Shown one piece after another: positions 32,900 to 44,090 of a stretch of DNA of 53,400 nucleotides. The notes beneath the pieces were generated by a model. That model was given only the letters and a program-made list of their open reading frames with translations, was not told where the DNA came from and searched no databases. The translations under genes were made by a program, and so were the position numbers. The DNA lies in the NCBI GenBank assembly GCA_015680685.1, contig MNCI01007958.1:4285-57684 (forward strand). Direction: 5' to 3'. This stretch comes from Gnetum montanum (lineage: Eukaryota; Streptophyta; Gnetopsida; Gnetales; Gnetaceae). Position 1 is the stretch's first letter. Each line of letters opens with the position of its first letter.

Positions 32900-33900
32900 A
32901 TATATGAATATAGTTGTGGATATTCCAACCTACAAAAAGTGCAAAAGATTATCTAAGCTCTTTCCAAAAATCCAATATTTAAGAATACTATAGAAAGCAG
33001 TGTAATATCAAGAGATCTAAATATGATGAGCATTAATGAACTAGTGGCTTAAATCAAAATCCTTCAGACCATGAAAGTAATAAAGAATAATAATACAACT
33101 AAGCAAGTCTATTTATCTAATCAATGTAGGAGAGGCAAATATAGAGCAAGTGGAAGATTCAATCAATTTAGCATTAGAAATACTAAGTCAAATGAAGAAA
33201 ATAGAAATCAAGGTAATTAAATGAAAAGGTCAATCAAGAGGAAGGTGGAGAAATAAATAGATAAATAATAAAAATAACTCAATAACACCATTGTTCAAAT
33301 TTTTTAAAAGAAGAGATTATGATATTGAATCATTCTAGACTAGAATGGAATTTGAAGTGTTCCAACTACAAAAAATATAAGAAGAAGAAGAGAGTCAATA
33401 ATAAGGCACCTTTAGTACTAAGAAATAATTAGAACAAGGTAATGATACAACTCTAAAATTCATTACGAGTATTAGAAATGATTCATGGATAGTAGAAAGT
33501 GGTTGCTTCAATCATCTGACTCATAAAAAATACCTTTTCAACTACAAATCTAGCTCACTTGGAAACATCAAAGTAGAAGATGATAATGATTTGAAAATTC
33601 AAGGAATGGATAATTATATTGTTAGACTATCTAATAACAAAATCATCACCATCATCCAATTCTATTATGTTTTCATCCTTTCCAGTCCTTTCCTCTTAAT
33701 TGAAAAAATCTCTATTGAAGGCATTAATGTAAGCTTCACTAATGATATATGTGTTATTACCAATTCCAAAAAATAAGACATCATTAGTATCAAAGCTTTT
33801 AAAAATAGAATTTACTATTTGGACTATGATTCATTGATCTACATTGATCTTCAATGTAGGTCAATCATTAACATGGAGTCAAATATTCATTAAACTAATA
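32900..33900 (+). pseudogene. Ty1/copia gag and protease remnant
   Basis: 33485-33530 reads SWIVESGCFNHLTHKKY, the copia protease signature (family W-I-x-D-S-G-C-S-N-H-L/M-T); the catalytic Asp is Glu here. LKIQGMDNYIVRL and a stretch up to 33776 fit the region between protease and GAG-pre-integrase. Upstream, NQCRRGKYRASGRFN and FKFFKRRDYDIESF are decayed gag C-terminal and zinc-knuckle text. Element 3 inserted just upstream at AATGT. Confidence 0.65.
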
Positions 33901-34309
33901 ATAATGAATGATAAGAAGCTCCCTTGGATTCCATAATCCAAGCTCTTTCAAACTAAATCAAAGTTAAATTTAAATAAGAAGAAAAAGGAAATTTTTTATT
34001 CTTACTTAAGGAAAAATGATTACATGCACAAATGAAGCACAAAAATTCCAAGGATAGATAAGTAATCTAATAATATCCTTGCATCATACTTAATGCAAAG
34101 TACGACACTCACAACACTCAAGGAGGACTTACAAGTCTCTTAAGAATGAACTCTCTTTTCAAAAATTTTATTCTCTCTAAAAATTCATATATTCTTTCCA
34201 CTCTTTTCTCTCTTCCTTAAGCTTAGACCTTTAATGTCATTTACACTTTCTTGAGTTACCTTTCATTTTCCCAAACATTCAAAACACAAATTAATGCTTA
34301 TTAAAATTC

Positions 34310-34560
34310 ACCAAAGAAGATATCTTAGAAGAGGAGAAGATATCTGTTTCAAATGTGGAATAATGTACATAAGATATCTTTTATAGAGATAAGAAATATT
34401 TCTTAAGAGCTCAACTTTCATAGAAGATGTCTTTCACTACAATAAGACATCTTTCAACCTAAGAAAACATCTTTTTTGGATGGATCCCAGATAGTAACAT
34501 GTCTTTGTTAAAGACCTAAACATCTCAAACAAGTTTCTTTTGGCTTTAAAATATCTTGAA
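34310..34560. repeat. Array of AAGATATCTT and AAGATGTCTT motifs
   Basis: GAAGATATCTTAG, GAAGATATCTG, TAAGATATCTTTT, GAAGATGTCTTTC, TAAGACATCTTTC and AAAACATCTTTT occur within 250 bases. AAGATATCTT is a perfect palindrome. Similar clusters lie at 5195-5345 and 48840-49090. Strand and LTR ends were not determined. Confidence 0.45.
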
Positions 34561-34752
34561 CACATTTGGAACATGCCAAAATAATAAGAAACACATACAT
34601 AAATAATTCATTAAGGATTACATATGAGTTGGGTAATATCCTCAGCATCTCTCTCCTCCCTGAAAAATTAGCATACTTAATTCACAAAAAACTAGAAGGC
34701 ATCATGGCCCCATGAACTAAGGCCATCATATTAGTAGAAATACCATTACTTA

Positions 34753-34974
34753 ATGCATCTAAAAAATTATGAGAATAAGTATGGCTTTGGTTATAATAAA
34801 ACATCCAAACTAATGAGGCAATATGATGGCCCCTTCCAAATCCTTGATAAGGTAAACCCTATGATGTATAAGTTTCAACTACTTATCAATATGGACAAGG
34901 TTCATCCATTTTTTCATGTCAGCATGCTGAAGCCTTTTCTTGATGAGTTTCTCTATCTTGAAAAAGCCTCTTGA
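34753..34974 (+). pseudogene. Ty3/gypsy integrase C-terminal fragment
   Basis: An open 73-codon stretch reads SKLMRQYDGPFQILDKVNPM, then VHPFFHVSMLKPF, the GPY/F-type end of gypsy integrase. No catalytic core is next to it. The sequence after it is noncoding. Confidence 0.65.
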
Positions 34975-34999
34975 TCCAATAATGGTCTTGTACCACCAT

Positions 35000-36500
35000 A
35001 GTTTCCCTTCCTAAAACTAATCAAATCTATTTTCTTACAAATATGAGGGCTTCAGTGGGGAACGAGTCCTCGAGTACCCCCATGAAATGGGAATTGACCC
35101 CTTCTCCTAAGTAAACCAACTAATTACAAGTTATAAGACTAATGCAACCACCAACCATGATGTAGGTAAGGTTATGACATAGATAGAATCTGAGCCACCT
35201 ATCACCAAGGTGTAATTCCTTATTGAGGGTGTCCATCAAACACTTAGCAATGTGCATTTGTCTATGCATCTACTTTCAGCCTAGTACTCTACTCCTCTAA
35301 GAGAGAGTAGTTCTATGAATAGCAGTGGTTAGCATAGCTAACTACCTAGCTTCTAGAGGTTCACCTCACCATAATATTCTTGTAACCAACTGCTTTAGGT
35401 GTTCTCAAGGTAGGGGATCCTACCCTTGACTCGTATCCCCTTAAGTAGTCACCCATGAACCTAGGGGTAGCTCCCTATAGGAGGTAGGAATGGTTTGGTG
35501 TCCAAGATAGAAATCACCACCCATAACCTAAAACCTTGTTCTACTTAAGATTTTGATTTTGAGCTTCTCTTTCCCTTAGAGGCCTATACTCATGTCCCAT
35601 AATAATTCCTTTTTTTGAGCATCTCCTTGGAATTCCTTAGTTGCATCCTCATGATTGCTCTATAATATATGGAAAGTACATAAATATTTAGAAAAATGAA
35701 ACATTAGAAATTATATAAATTTAAAAAACTAGACATATACTAGTTATAATACTAGAAGAAGAAGCCACTACTACTAGAATCTTGGATAGGTAGTGGGTCC
35801 ACACCTTAGTGTACCTACAAACCATGTAGTAGGGTAAGCTCCAAATCCTTGAGGATTTTCTTTATGGAATTCTCTAGCTCTACTGCAACAAAAATGGTAT
35901 TTTCTTCAAATTTCTATTCTCAAGAATTCAAGGCAAGAACTTATCCATTTCCACAAATGAAATATCAATAGTACTAGCCTACATCAATTAATCCTACATG
36001 CAAGCTTCGTATCAACTACCTAATCTCACACAAGATGGAATGATCACCTAATATTAGGCAAAACAAAGAATATTTTGTCATGTTTCCCATCATGTGGATC
36101 CCACTTTCATGTATGCAACTAGGAAATATTACTAAACTTCTATTAATATGGCTATAGAGAAAAATTTGAGATTCCATGACAAAAAACTTTTCCATAAGTG
36201 AAAACATGAGTGCCATGGTACTAGATTTACTCTATCCTCTTCATCCTATGTAGAGGAAAAAAATTCAAGTAGAACATAGGTCTATATTGAAGAGGTTCCA
36301 ATGCCATTTCCTAAACCTTATTAGACTAAAACATCCACTTTAGGAAAGAGTTCTTTAACTATATCTAGTATAGCAACTAAAAACGTCAACAGCTGGAATG
36401 CTGAGGGGTCCACGGGTGCATAATCCTAACCTTGAGTACATGTGAGGGCTTTCTAGAGGTAGAGATAGGGCATCCTAAATGGTCTTGTCGATTGAATAGG
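35000..36500 (+). other. Degenerate retroelement sequence, gag-like spacer
   Basis: 35745-35810 resembles 52660-52730 (both read GAAGC, ACTAGAA, GGTAG, TTCCACACCTTAG in order), and 36230-36300 resembles 51470-51540. Frames near 35900-36350 have scraps such as MSHHVDPTFMYATRKYY-like text. Probably an older relative of the gag-protease remnant at 50600-52200. Confidence 0.35.
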
Positions 36501-37048
36501 GATTTATGGAATGCAAATGGGAAACGATGCTAAGTGTTTGTGCAATGTCAGCGGTGTCAACGATATCAACGAGGGTGAGTGTAGTTAGGGTTTTAGTGAA
36601 AAACGAGGGTGTCAACATGCTAGGATTGCCACCCAGGCATGGTTATGCATTAAAACAACAAAAAATGTGAGTAAAATGCTGAGAAAATGCAAGTAGAAAT
36701 TTTAAAAATGCAAAGAAAGAGCGATAGAGAATGGAACACCACCCCAAATGGGGTTGAGCATAGTTAACTCCAAAAGAGATGAGAATGCACACGGTGTACA
36801 ACAAGCATAATGAACCATGTAGTCACAATCTTGAGGGTGTCTAGCCATGAAGACTAATGTTTTTCCATGGTGTCTATGCTTGCTGGGTTGGCCATCGCAG
36901 TGTGCGGTGGGCTACAGTGTCCTGCAATGAGCTACGATGGTGTGCAACTTTGTTTCTCTCTAGTTTACTAGTGTGTCAATGCCAAAATGCTAAAATTTTT
37001 GCCAACCTACCTTAGATTTTCCCATCCCAAAAATGTTTAAAGTGGGAG

Positions 37049-37056
37049 TATTTATA
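37049..37056 (-). promoter_or_regulatory. TATA box downstream of the CTACGCTCTCC array
   Basis: TATAAATA on the minus strand, in the context CCTATAAATACTCCC. The array at 37070-38060 lies immediately upstream on the same strand. Confidence 0.5.
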
Positions 37057-37069
37057 GGGCTAGGTCTTG

Positions 37070-38060
37070 TGTGAAATGTGGAGAGACTGCCACATGGTAG
37101 AAGGGACGATTAGAACTATGTTGTCCCAACTATGCTCTCCACTAAGGGTAGTGGTGTTATGCTCTGCTCTACTCTATCAAACTCTACGAGATTGTGATAC
37201 TATGACTATGTTACCAACTACATGTTCATGTGCCAAGAGGACTACAAGGTACCTGAAAAAAATGCAAATTTGGAGACTACGCTCTCCACTATCTTGTGTG
37301 GGGTTGAGCATAGTTATAATTTGGGGACCAAAAGGGGATACAACAAAAATGCATTTTGCTGACTATGCTTATTGTAGGTGAGCTGAATGTCAATGCTATG
37401 TTGTGAAGGCCTCTAGAGATAGTTCTAGCTAACTATGCTTAACTATGCTCTAGACTAGGGAAGAGCGTAGTCCAACACTTAGAAAAATTTTGCAAAATGT
37501 GACTATGTGCTAACTACGCTCTAGACTAGTGGAGAGCATAGTCCAACACTTAGAAAAATTTTGCAAAATGTGACTATGTGCTGACTACACTCTCCATGGG
37601 AGGCTGACTACACTCTCGAATAGGGGTGAGAGTAGTCCCAACACTTGTCAAAACTTGTAGAAATTGGCTTCTAGTTAACTACGCTCTGGGTTGGTGGAGA
37701 ACCTAGTCTCAACACTTAGAAAAATCTACAAAAACTGGGTCTTCCTGTTGACTACACTTGACTATGCTCTAAGGTAATGAAGAACATAGTCTTAGCACTT
37801 AAAAAATTATGCAATGGCTGGGTTGAAACTTCGAAAATTTGCAAAATCAATCTTTTATGTTGACTACACTCTCTTTTGGGCTGACTACGCTTTGGGGCAG
37901 TGGAGAGCATAGTCCCAACTCTTAGAAAAATTTTGCAGGTTCTTGCTTCACAATAGCCCTTAGACCAAATTATAAAAAATTAGTTTTTGAGCTGACTACA
38001 CTATCCACTCAGCTGACTATGCCCCAGGGTAGTGGAGAGCATAGTCCTAGTAGACCGTGG
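37070..38060 (-). repeat. Array of inverted CTACGCTCTCCACT / GTGGAGAGCATAGTC units
   Basis: The two half-sites alternate at least ten times (near 37130, 37285, 37450, 37510, 37535, 37590, 37690, 37765, 37875, 37905 and 38030), joined by CAACACTTAGAAAAATTTTG spacers. Adjacent half-sites are reverse complements, so neighbouring units can pair as hairpins. Confidence 0.65.
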
Positions 38061-38079
38061 TGTACTAGTTTATAGTCCT

Positions 38080-38320
38080 AGCAAACTACTGTGTGCCAAT
38101 TTAGCATCATAGCAAACGTGCTAGTTTACTGTCGTAGCAGATGTGTGTTGTTGTGCCAATTTAGCATCATGGCCTAAGGATGAAAGGTGTGGGTGCCAGT
38201 TTAACGTCATAGCAGATGTGCTATGCTAGTTTAACGTCATAGCATACGTGTGTCATTGTGCTAGTTTAACGTGGTGGTGGATGCATGCTCTGCTAGTTTA
38301 ACATCATAGCGGATGAATGA
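38080..38320 (-). repeat. Tandem repeat GTGCTAGTTTAACGTCATAG
   Basis: About six diverged units of roughly 40-50 bases share GCTAGTTTAACGTCATAGCA or GCCAATTTAGCATCATAGC. It borders the CTACGCTCTCC array. Confidence 0.6.
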
Positions 38321-38499
38321 TTACCTTACTTTGTTGATGTGTGGTGTTGCATGCTAGGCATAATACGGCTTCCTACAAAATGAACCAGAAAAATGTCAAG
38401 TAGCACCCATTTAACAAAGTTAATATGCATAAATGAAGAAAAAGTAATGCGATAAAATTTTCCTAAGTATGCATGTGCGCTATTATGGAGCCAACCATG

Positions 38500-39340
38500 T
38501 TTGTGTTAACTTTAGGCCTTAGCAGGCCATAGGCATGCCAATTTTAGATCTTAACGGACCACAAGAACAGAATTAAAAGTGATAGTTTTGGGCCATTCTA
38601 GGCCACATAGTAGTTTAAGGTCATTCTGGGCCTAGTGGTAGTTTAAGGCCATTTTAGTCCCTATGTTGCCAATTTAAGGCCATGGCTAGCTATGCATACT
38701 ACTAGCTTAAGGTCATTTTAGGGCATTTCGTTGCTAGTTTAGGGCCACAGTGGGTTGTACATTGCCAGTTTAAAGCCATGGTGAGCCACTAGGATAGAAC
38801 TAAAACTGATAGTGTTAGGTTTTTCTGGGCCACAATAGTAGTTTAAGGTCATTCTGGGCCATAGTGGTAGTTTAAGGCCATTCTGGGCCCTATGTGTTGC
38901 TAGTTCAAGACCCTTTCAAGTCATTTTGTTACCAATTTAGAGCCATGGTGGGCTATACATTGCCAATTTAAGACCATGATGGGCCATTGGGATAGAACTA
39001 GAAGTGATAGTTTTAGGCTATTCTAGGCCACAACGGTAGTTTAAGGTCATTTTGGGCCACAACAGTAGTTTAAGGCCATTTCGAGCCTTGTGTGTTGCTA
39101 GTTTAAGGCTATTTGGGCCATAGAAATAGTTTAAGGCCATTCCAGGCCCTTTATGTTACTAGTTTAAGGCCATTTTAGGCTACAGTGATAGTTTGTATTA
39201 TTAGTTTTAGGCCATTTTAGGTCACAACGAGAGGATTAACAGGGGTAGTTTTAAGGCCATTTCAGGCTACATGTTGCTAGTTTAAGACCATGGTGGCCTC
39301 AACATTGCCAATTTAAGGCCATGACGGGCCACAGTCATAG
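38500..39340 (-). repeat. Tandem repeat TAGTTTAAGGCCATTCTGGG
   Basis: Some 20 or more diverged units of about 30-45 bases built on AGTTTAAGGCCATTNNGGGCC with variants. The GGCC ends give partial dyad symmetry. It shares the TAGTTTAA start with the neighbouring array, suggesting one origin. Confidence 0.65.
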
Positions 39341-39849
39341 TTTTTGTTTTTTTAATTTTAGTTTTTTATGATTTTTATGCATTTTTTATGTTTTTTATGC
39401 ATTAATCTAATAGCTACTAAAGGATGCACTAAACAAGAAAATGCATAAGCTAAGTGGATAAATGCATAAACAAAGTGAAATAATGCATAATCTAAGAATG
39501 CAGGCTAAATGTAAATGTGTAAACAAATGCAATGCAAGTGAAAGTTAAAAATGCATGGCACGTAGCAGTGAAGGGTATGTAGGCACCTAGTGCATTTGAA
39601 GCTAAGGGAATACCTTGGTCGCATAGTTACTTCCTAATCTAGTGTGGATTAGGAGGTATGTAGGGCATAGGGTGCACTATTTGATATTCTCATGGATCCT
39701 TGCTTGCTACGTTGAAAGGTGATTCTACCAACAAAGCATCCTCTGAGAGGTCATTGGCTTCCACTGCTTATTCAGGTGTGTCAGCCTTATGCATTGCATT
39801 GTCTACTACAAGTGCACCATCAAGAAATTCAACCTCTGATCCTTGCTCC

Positions 39850-40430
39850 ATTTCTATGTTATTAACAGCCAAAGGGGTAGTGTCATCACCATAGATGATA
39901 ACTTCACCACCTCCATATGGAAGGTGGATCTCCTGGTGAATTTAAGAGGAGACAGCTTGTAATTGGGCCAACCAAGGCCTACCCAATACAAGTTAGAGCT
40001 AGCCATTTCCTCTATTATGATAAATTTGGCAATGGTGGGGAATTGCTCTCCTATGATGAAAGCTATGATGATGGTGTTGTGAATAGTAACACATGATCCA
40101 TCAAAGGATTTTAGGCACATGGTTTTCATCGACTTGATTTGGTTTGTGAGGCCTAGTTGTCAATGATGGAGTACGATATTACATTTATTGCTACACCATC
40201 ATTAACATGCACTCTACAGATCTTGCATTGCCTAATGCATACGGTGATAAACATTGGAGTTGTGACAACCTCCCCTTGCTTGAGGTTGACCTTGATTGCC
40301 TCGTCACAAAATGCTAGGGATGTTGAACCTAATTCTTGTGGTTCCAGGGGTAACATCACTACATGGATGGTGTTCTCACTATATGGATGTCCTCTGTAAT
40401 AAGAATGAAGGCCAACATCCATGCCAATGC
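39850..40430 (-). pseudogene. Tat-like aspartic protease
   Basis: Reads CKICRVHVNDGVAINVISYS (family V-D-D/N-G-A-x-I-N-V-M), then after a frameshift near 40160 LKSFDGSCVTIHNTIIIAFI and ASSNLYWVGLGW (family N-x-x-L-G-R-x-W), and LKFTRRSTFHMEVVKL. The order and wording match the protease of Tat/Athila elements. No RT follows; tandem repeats do. Confidence 0.6.
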
Positions 40431-41159
40431 TTCACGATGAGCAGATGAGGTCATGACTAGGTCATACAAGCTCAACATTATGTTTTTCTACTTCAATGCT
40501 TACTTAACTTGGGCTAATGCATCACCGAAGTCTTTGTCATTGTCTATAGTTTTGTTGGCCTTAACCGCCTCCATGCAACCTAAGAGATGGATCTCTCATG
40601 GAGGGGACTTGGGCTTTTCTTTCTTGGCCTATTTGGGGGCCTCAATGCTCGATTATGGTTTGCTAGTTGTGGCCTTTTCAGTTGCTTCGGCCATAGAAAT
40701 TGCAGAGACAAGGACTAGCTTCAGCAAACCAAGCATTCTTTGGTCTCATTATTGCCTAGCCATTTTGTCTGTGAGGCATTTTTTGGGCCTCTTGAATTGC
40801 CATCTACTGGATCTACCCATGTTGCTAATGTGATTGGCCCTTGGACAAGAAGGAGCCAATGCATTACCCACTACCAGGCTTTGGGTAGGTGAGGGGCGAG
40901 CACGTTGTGGCACTCTAACAACAAATAGAAGTTGAGCAATTGTTGTTGCGACATGCTATGGGACCCTGACCATCAAGGACATTGTGAATGTCCAAGGTGG
41001 CACTTTAACAATAAAGGGGGCCTCAAACTCATGGAGGCTGAGGGGATCCTTACACTACTAAAAGGCACTCAGACCACAAAAGGCTACTGCACTAGTTTTG
41101 ACTTGCCAGCCACACTGATGATGTTTATGATGTAGTCAGTACCATTTAGGCTCTAGGGA

Positions 41160-41420
41160 ATAACTAAGTTTACCACATCAAGCACTAGTTTACCTCTATC
41201 TATCATCCTTTGCAGATCATCTTGCAAAGCTTAATAGAAGTCCATGTTGTGAATAGACAATTGGTGGTAATGATAGAATTGGTCCAGCTTGAAGTGTTTC
41301 GGGATCGGGGGCTCATTTGGTACTACTGAGGCAAGATTCCTTAGTAGCTCATAGTACCCATCATGCCTTTTGTGGACATCCTTAGTGTTGGCACATTTCA
41401 AGCCATTACATGGAGCAGGA
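41160..41420 (-). pseudogene. gag C-terminal domain of Tat-like element
   Basis: One frame reads KHFKLDQFYHYHQLSIHNMD, then ALQDDLQRMIDRGKLVL, the layout of the C/H-C-Y-H-x-x-x-G-H-x-T-E-E-C-x-x-L-K segment and Glu/Asp-rich helix typical of Tat gag. One TAA interrupts it. Upstream it breaks off near 41430. Confidence 0.5.
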
Positions 41421-41586
41421 GTTTCAGTCTATTTAAATAGAAGGAAAGAGAATAAAAATAAAATGAAATAGGTGTAAAAATTCAGATGAGTTTTACGGTG
41501 ATAAAACACATATTTTATTTTAAACCTTACATTGGGTAAAGAATGTGATATTTCGGCATATTACATTCAACCAAACTCAGACTGGT

Positions 41587-42284
41587 TCAGCAGCGGTGGC
41601 GGACACGAGATTTACATGGCCTGANAGCCAATGAACAGAGAAAATTGGATTCTGTGGTAAGAAGAAACAGTGTACTGTACTGAATGCTTTCAGAGACAGG
41701 GGCGCATCTTGTGATGTCCAGGCATTGGAAAATCATTTTTGAAGCTAAAAAATGGTACACTTACTCTCAAAAGAACTGCGGTGGTTCGTATCAATACAAC
41801 AACCAAAATAAGTGATGCTTGCTGATAAAATTTTGCCAAGAACCGCCAGGAATAACTTCATATTCTTCTTCGGAATTTTTTCAAATACTTGCCGCGCAGG
41901 GTTTCTTTTTCTGTTTACACAGTGAGCCTAATTCCTTGGCCAGAGGTTACAGTAAAATGAATGAAACAGGGTGAAAATGCAGGCGGTTACCATGCCTGCA
42001 CCTATGCCTGCGATTCTGGACGGTTATCAGCAAAAACAAAAAACAAAAACACAAATGCTGAGTGCTTCCAAGACATGGAAGGTGTCTCTTTTCTTTGCCA
42101 AAACAAGTGATAATCGCGGACGCACTCACACCGTTGGCGCTTTACGCGCCGGACTTGAACGCCGCCCACGTATAGGAGCAGGACACCATCGCCGAGGGTT
42201 TACAGTTCCAAGCCATTTCACCGCCGATATGGGAGAAATAGCAACTGCTGCCGAGCTGTGCGTGGAAGCGGTTCCAACTTCCAT
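41587..42284 (-). CDS. Candidate small host gene: three exons, 121 aa, transit-like N terminus
   Basis: Model on the minus strand: exon 1 42284-42130 (ATG to donor GTGAGT), exon 2 41910-41765 (acceptor ACAG, donor GTAAGT), exon 3 41651-41587 (acceptor CACAG, stop TGA). Frame is kept through both introns (219 and 113 bp), giving 366 bases. The first 51 residues (MEVGTASTHSSAAVAISPIS, then many Arg, Ser, Pro and Ala and no Asp) look like a plastid transit peptide. Exon 2 has a hydrophobic stretch LFLAVLGKILSASITYFGCC. AATAAA follows about 70 bases after the stop. The region is richer in CpG than its surroundings, as for host genes. I do not recognise the protein. A plus-strand open stretch (41971-42480) is the competing reading. 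Codon with N at 41625. Confidence 0.3.
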
Positions 42285-42479
42285 CGTATTCTTGGGGGTT
42301 CAGTGGGCGAAACGAGTTCGGTGGAGCGGAGCACAAGCTACGGAGAAGGGCTGCGTACAGGAGAAGCCATTAGGCAACTTGGTTAACTACAAAATGTGTC
42401 TTCCACGATATCAGTCGACGTTGGAAAATTATTTACTTTTGGAACGTATATTTTCTCTCATCGGCCATCCCTTAAATTA

Positions 42480-42700
42480 ATTTTATATCCAATTATATTC
42501 TTTGTAAAAATGAAACGTGACGTTTCTAAAGCCTCAACTTAACAAGATGAACATTGGATATACATGCTGAACACCTACCTCTATATTAAAGATATATTCA
42601 AAGACAAAAATTCTTGGGATATTTACCCAATATCATACATGAAGTAGACACTTGTCAGTTGCAGATTTTTTATCTATATGGTGGTTGAAACCACCCAAAA
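42480..42700. other. Upstream flank of the candidate gene
   Basis: No coding signal. GGTGGTTGAAACCACC near 42680 is a perfect short hairpin and may mark the start of the LTR-like unit that follows. Confidence 0.3.
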
Positions 42701-43440
42701 TTGTTGTAACTTACCTAACTTGTTGGGCAAGTAACCTCCTAACTTGTTGGCCAAGTAATCTCCTAATTGGTTGGCCAAGTTACTTGGGAGAGAAGTTAGG
42801 TGAGATATTTTTGAATATGTAACTTCCCTACCTACCTTGGAACCCTATAAAAAGGCTTCGGGGGNNNNNNNNNNNNNNNNNNNNNNNNNNNNNNNNNNNN
42901 NNNNNNNNNNNNNNNNNNNNNNNNNNNNNNNNNNNNNNNNNNNNNNNNNNNNNNNNNNNNNNNNNNNNNNNNNNNNNNNNNNNNNNNNNNNNNNNNNNNN
43001 NNNNNNNNNNNNNNNNNNNNNNNNNNNNNNNNNNNNNNNNNNNNNNNNNNNNNNNNNNNNNNNNNNNNNNNNNNNNNNNNNNNNNNNNNNNNNNNNNNNN
43101 NNNNNNNNNNNNNNNNNNNNNNNNNNNNNNNNNNNNNNNNNNNNNNNNNNNNNNNNNNNNNNNNNNNNNNNNNNNNNNNNNNNNNNNNNNNNNNNNNNNN
43201 NNNNNNNNNNNNNNNNNNNNNNNNNNNNNNNNNNNNNNNNNNNNNNNNNNNNNNNNNNNNNNNNNNNNNNNNNNNNNNNNNNNNNNNNNNNNNNNNNNNN
43301 NNNNNNNNNNNNNNNNNNNNNNGAATCTTGCTCTATTTCTAGTTTTCTTGTGGAACTATCTCTTTCTCTGGGGAAAATTAGGAGTAGATTGCGGAGTTGT
43401 GCTCAAATGTTTTTGCAAAATTTTATTTGTTACAAGTAGG
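42700..43440 (+). repeat. LTR-like unit with gap; GTTGGCCAAGT array and TATA box
   Basis: Three units of about 31 bases (CCTAACTTGTTGGCCAAGTA and variants) lie at 42712-42785, followed by TATAAAAA at 42846-42853. After the gap, 43323-43436 looks like R-U5 sequence, and AGGTATTATAAGG after TTACAAGT at about 43438 is a poor match to a tRNA-Met primer site. This would fit a copia-type LTR; ends not proved. Confidence 0.4.
42865..43322. other. Assembly gap (458 N)
   Basis: Run of N; any open frame crossing it is meaningless. Confidence 0.99.
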
Positions 43441-44090
43441 TATTATAAGGACTACGTAGACTAGACAGTTGAACAAAATAGGAAATTTTCAAGAACTCAC
43501 AGTACTTGGCAAAGTTGGCTGAATCTCTTTAAAGTAAGTCATTTGTAGTTTACACGCAACGCAATCGTTACATTTCTCACAACCGCATGCCGCAAAAGCA
43601 CACACACATACTCACATTAACTACTGAGTTTATTTGGAGGTATCTGGGCCTTGGTGTTGCTAGAGACCAGCAGGCACCTAAATCTTGTTCGAGGACACTC
43701 GTTGGCGGTCGCGTCCCAAACGGTCGTCAACACTTAGACATTTTCTTATGTTGGATGTGCCTGGCTTTCAATAGTTGATCCAACAGCTTTGAGGGTTTCA
43801 ATGGCAATGGGGTATACTTTGAGAGATCCTTGCACTCAAAGTTGGACCTTTGGCCAGCTTGTTTCATGGCCACTACAAATGTAGCTGTGTTGGTTGCCTG
43901 GGCACTAGAGTTGGTGGCTTTGTCAACTGGGGCTTTGGGCCATTGGTCCCTGGTTGGTTGCTTTAGCCTATGTGGCTATCGTTGTCATTATTGCATTTTT
44001 TTTTTCATGCTAGTTTTTGTAGGCCACATAGGCCAGGTTCTTGCTAGCTTTTAAAATAAATGCATAAGAAAATAAAATAAAATAAATGCG
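43440..44090. other. Intergenic, no supported gene
   Basis: An open stretch at 43830-44054 has no recognisable domain. A few CpG-containing segments (43690-43725) might belong to low-copy sequence. Confidence 0.35.

Larger units (their letters stand above)
36520..41420 (-). mobile_element. Tat-like Ty3/gypsy remnant: gag-protease, 3' tandem repeats, LTR-like promoter
   Basis: On the minus strand: gag C-terminal part (41420-41160), protease (40430-39850), an AT-rich spacer, tandem repeats (39340-38080), then a dense repeat array (38060-37070) ending at a TATA box (37049-37056) and a leader-like zone to about 36520. Tandem repeats between coding region and 3' LTR are a known habit of Tat/Retand/Ogre elements. 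LTR ends and target duplication were not found, and no 5' LTR is present, so the copy is truncated near 41430. Confidence 0.5.

Noticed and set aside
37070-39340. CRISPR array
   Set aside because: Repeats are diverged, contiguous and of varying length in a plant retroelement setting; no regular unique spacers or cas genes.
40453-40833. Plus-strand open stretch of 126 codons
   Set aside because: Lies antisense to the Tat-like gag-protease region and shows no family resemblance.
42837-43439. 200-codon open stretch on the plus strand
   Set aside because: Most of it is the run of N in the assembly gap.
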